Assembly (NCBI GenBank): GCA_007135385.1
Contig: SLIY01000217.1
Coordinates: 1-13,688, forward strand
Direction of reading: 5' to 3'
Origin: Leptolyngbyaceae cyanobacterium CSSed165cm_216
GTDB taxonomy: Bacteria > Cyanobacteriota > Cyanobacteriia > Phormidesmidales > Phormidesmidaceae
DNA length: 13,688 nt
Made by a program: the position numbers and the translations under genes. Below, piece by piece: positions 12,227 through 13,688 of the stretch; within the stretch, counting starts at the first letter, position 1; every line of letters begins with the position of its first letter. The notes beneath the pieces were generated by a model. The model did not search any database. It worked only from the letters and a program-made list of their open reading frames with translations, and was not told where the DNA came from.

Positions 12227-13426
12227 CTAGTCAGGCCAGTTGCTGTCCTCGTCATCCTCAGGGTCAATGGGGTCGGGGGGTATGGGGCGATTGCGATCGG
12301 CCGACTCCACTGGGGAACCAGGGGCAGACGGTTCTGACCACTCGGGGGAGGCTGCGGGGCGAGCGACCTGGCTGGTCGCTGGATCAATGGCTTCAGCAGC
12401 CGTTGACGCTGGGGTGGTTTTATCTGGGGACACTTTCTCGGGGGTTATGTTCTCGGGGGTTATGTCCTCGGGGTCAGACAGATCGACTGGTTCAGAGGAT
12501 GGAGTGTCTGAGCTAACGGAATCCTGGGTGCTATCTACAGCGGCGGTATCAATAATGGCGATCGCAGCATCCATCGGTGTCTCTACCGCATCTCCTTGAT
12601 CCTGACGATGGCCCGAGCCAGAAGCAACTGTCCTGGTTGGGGAGGAATCCCCCGACTTAGTCAAGGACGAGGGGCGAGGAGGAATGTCGATTACCGGTTT
12701 TTTGGGCTTAGGCGCTCTAGCTGACTGCACCACCTCTACCAACCAACTGACAATCACCCGCCCTTTGGTCCACCAGCCTTGGGACTTGGCAACAGGGTTG
12801 ATGGCTGGCTTAGGGGATGGCGGCTCAGCCTTAGGGGTAGGGGAGGACGGGCGAGCAGGACTGGGGCCAGGGGGGCGATCGCCGTTTCTAAGCTGGCTGG
12901 CTGGGGTAGTCACGGTCTGCCCCAGAGTCATCACCTGGGTTGATGGCTCCCTCAGGTCCACCGGTTCCAGATCGTCCAGGAACTCGTAGCCAATATCTTT
13001 CAGGGTAGAGGCTCGCAGTTCTTCAGGCTGAAGCGGAAACCGCTGATCCTTAGACCTAGGATCTGGCAGCCATCGCCCCAGAGGGGTAGCCTGCAACCAA
13101 CTCAGCAATACCACACGGCTGCGATACCAAAACGCCGGCCAGGTCTCTTCCGTCAGAGGGGTTTGTAACGCCACTGGCGTCCGCTTACGCCGCAGGGTCA
13201 AGGTTTGCCAGCCCAGCCAGCCCAAGAGAGCAACGCTGGCCAGATGACCCAAAAGTTCTGTAATCGAAATTTGGACGGCACAGACCCAAAGCACCAAAGC
13301 GTAGAACAGGCCAACACCACTCCAAAAAAAATCATGCCGCCGATGAATTTCTGGAAAGAAGAAGGCCGCCAGATACACCCCCCCACTGCCCAAACCAATC
13401 ACCACCGCCAAAACTTGAGCCAGCAT
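12227..13426 (-). CDS. ycf66: Ycf66 family membrane protein with long disordered tail
   Basis: This is a 399-residue protein. The N-terminus MLAQVLAVVIGLGSGGVYLAAFFFPE, followed by HDFFWSGVGLFYALVLWVCA and LGHLASVALLGWLGWQTLTLRR, is the Ycf66 signature, with three probable membrane segments at about 4-25, 35-51 and 60-77. Ycf66 is found in cyanobacteria and some plastids and its function is unresolved. A conserved-looking patch, EELRASTLKDIGYEFLDDLEP, lies at 135-154. From about 170 to the end the chain is Pro/Ser/Asp-rich and likely disordered, broken by a hydrophobic stretch WWTKGRVIVSWLVEVV (218-233). The tail includes pentapeptides ITPEN-ITPEK-VSPDK and ends very acidic (PEDDEDSNWPD). The ATG at 13426 fits the family start. 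Confidence 0.9.
   Translation of the reverse strand: MLAQVLAVVIGLGSGGVYLAAFFFPEIHRRHDFFWSGVGLFYALVLWVCAVQISITELLGHLASVALLGWLGWQTLTLRRKRTPVALQTPLTEETWPAFWYRSRVVLLSWLQATPLGRWLPDPRSKDQRFPLQPEELRASTLKDIGYEFLDDLEPVDLREPSTQVMTLGQTVTTPASQLRNGDRPPGPSPARPSSPTPKAEPPSPKPAINPVAKSQGWWTKGRVIVSWLVEVVQSARAPKPKKPVIDIPPRPSSLTKSGDSSPTRTVASGSGHRQDQGDAVETPMDAAIAIIDTAAVDSTQDSVSSDTPSSEPVDLSDPEDITPENITPEKVSPDKTTPASTAAEAIDPATSQVARPAASPEWSEPSAPGSPVESADRNRPIPPDPIDPEDDEDSNWPD
12435..12479. repeat. 15-bp tandem repeat in the ycf66 tail
   Basis: TTCTCGGGGGTTATG occurs twice in tandem (12435-12449 and 12450-12464), followed by a degenerate third unit. On the coding (minus) strand it gives the pentapeptides ITPEN, ITPEK and, in a diverged neighbour, VSPDK. 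The unit length is a multiple of three, so copy number can change without breaking the frame. Confidence 0.85.
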
Positions 13427-13499
13427 GGCCTCTAGTCACCTACAGATCAATACCTTTACTGTATCGCGGTAGCCGGTTCCTAGAGGCCGACAGAGGGGC

Positions 13500-13688
13500 T
13501 TAAGAGGCTCCAGATTGCTTAGAAAAGAGCAAAAGCACAGTTTTAACAATTAGCTGCATGTCGTACGTCAGGCTCCAGTTTTTCTGATAAGCCAAATCGA
13601 GCCGAATCACGTCCTCAAACTTTTTCACCGTCGAGCGTCCATTCACCTGCCACTCCCCCGTCATCCCTGGCTTCACGTCTAAGCGTTG
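13500..13688 (-). CDS. Bacterial sugar transferase, C-terminal fragment (cut by window edge)
   Basis: The last 62 residues of a protein are encoded on the minus strand, running off the right end of the window. RLDVKPGMTGEWQVNGRSTV followed by FEDVIRLDLAYQKNWSLTYDMQLIVKTVLLLF is the characteristic C-terminal part of the bacterial sugar transferase family (PF02397; WcaJ/EpsE-like). These initiating phosphoglycosyltransferases load the first sugar phosphate onto the undecaprenyl carrier for exopolysaccharide or O-antigen. The stop TAA is at 13502-13500. The membrane and catalytic parts lie outside the window. It lies 73 bp upstream of ycf66 on the same strand and could share a transcript with it. 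Confidence 0.9.
   Translation of the reverse strand, partial: QRLDVKPGMTGEWQVNGRSTVKKFEDVIRLDLAYQKNWSLTYDMQLIVKTVLLLFSKQSGAS

Larger units (their letters stand above)
1233..12882. repeat. HIP1 octamers (GCGATCGC) scattered through the window
   Basis: I located copies starting at 1233, 1926, 1938, 3047, 3155, 4523, 6158, 8496, 8873, 9065, 9774, 10067, 10528, 10726, 11782, 11977, 12558 and 12875. Every one lies inside a coding sequence. HIP1 is the highly iterated palindrome typical of many cyanobacterial genomes and supports the taxonomic assignment. The entry spans the first to the last site, not a continuous element. Confidence 0.95.

Noticed and set aside
12187..12599. Plus-strand ORFs opposite the ycf66 tail
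   Set aside because: They are Gly/Ser-rich translations of the complement of a Pro/Ser/Asp-rich tail; low-complexity shadows.

Overview
The window looks like chromosomal DNA of a cyanobacterium, probably filamentous or Leptolyngbya/Phormidium-like, though the genus is a guess. The evidence is a gene set restricted to oxygenic phototrophs (a ChlH-family chelatase subunit, Ycf39, PetM, Ycf66, and small cyanobacterial families resembling UPF0367 and DUF4327). In addition, at least 18 copies of the cyanobacterial HIP1 octamer GCGATCGC occur in 13.7 kb, all of those found lying inside coding sequence. No phage, IS transposase, CRISPR array or defence locus is visible.

Layout, left to right. Positions 1-608 hold no gene I can support, only short tandem duplications and hairpins. 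A tRNA-Asn(GTT) follows at 609-680 (minus), then a YacP/Rae1-like NYN-domain nuclease (886-1431, minus). Next is a tight two-gene minus-strand unit: a UPF0367-like small protein followed by an orphan ECF/CbiO-type ABC ATPase. A large plus-strand gene, 2935-6780, encodes a ChlH/BchH-family chelatase subunit that is shorter than and divergent from canonical cyanobacterial ChlH. It converges, with 2 nt between stop codons, on ycf39 (6783-7739, minus). Upstream of ycf39 on the same strand is the 34-codon petM (7818-7922). pdxA (8024-9130, plus) is divergent from petM. A repeat-rich, G-rich stretch of about 250 bp follows, then a DUF4327-like small protein (9602-9823, plus). The right part is all minus strand: a DUF72/YecE-like protein ending in QLSLF, a persulfide dioxygenase-rhodanese fusion, a Ycf66 protein with a long disordered tail, and the C-terminal end of a bacterial sugar transferase cut by the window edge.

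The genes are mostly housekeeping or photosynthesis related. The chelatase subunit (start of chlorophyll synthesis), Ycf39 (chlorophyll-protein/PSII assembly) and PetM (cytochrome b6f) form a photosynthesis cluster. PdxA makes pyridoxal phosphate, and the dioxygenase-rhodanese handles sulfane sulfur.

The most unusual content is repeat structure. Two homologous intergenic elements (1553-1682 and 10925-11025) have the same flanking arms but differ by exactly four heptanucleotide units in their cores. Both lie just downstream of a minus-strand stop codon. The chelatase gene carries two abutting perfect hairpins and a triple 16-bp tandem repeat that is read in all three frames. A mosaic G-rich repeat contains the pdxA stop codon, and a 17-bp perfect duplication contains the stop codon of the DUF72 gene. 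The DUF72 C-terminus matches the bacterial sliding-clamp-binding consensus, which is the most testable functional lead. I do not see a clear new multi-gene system.
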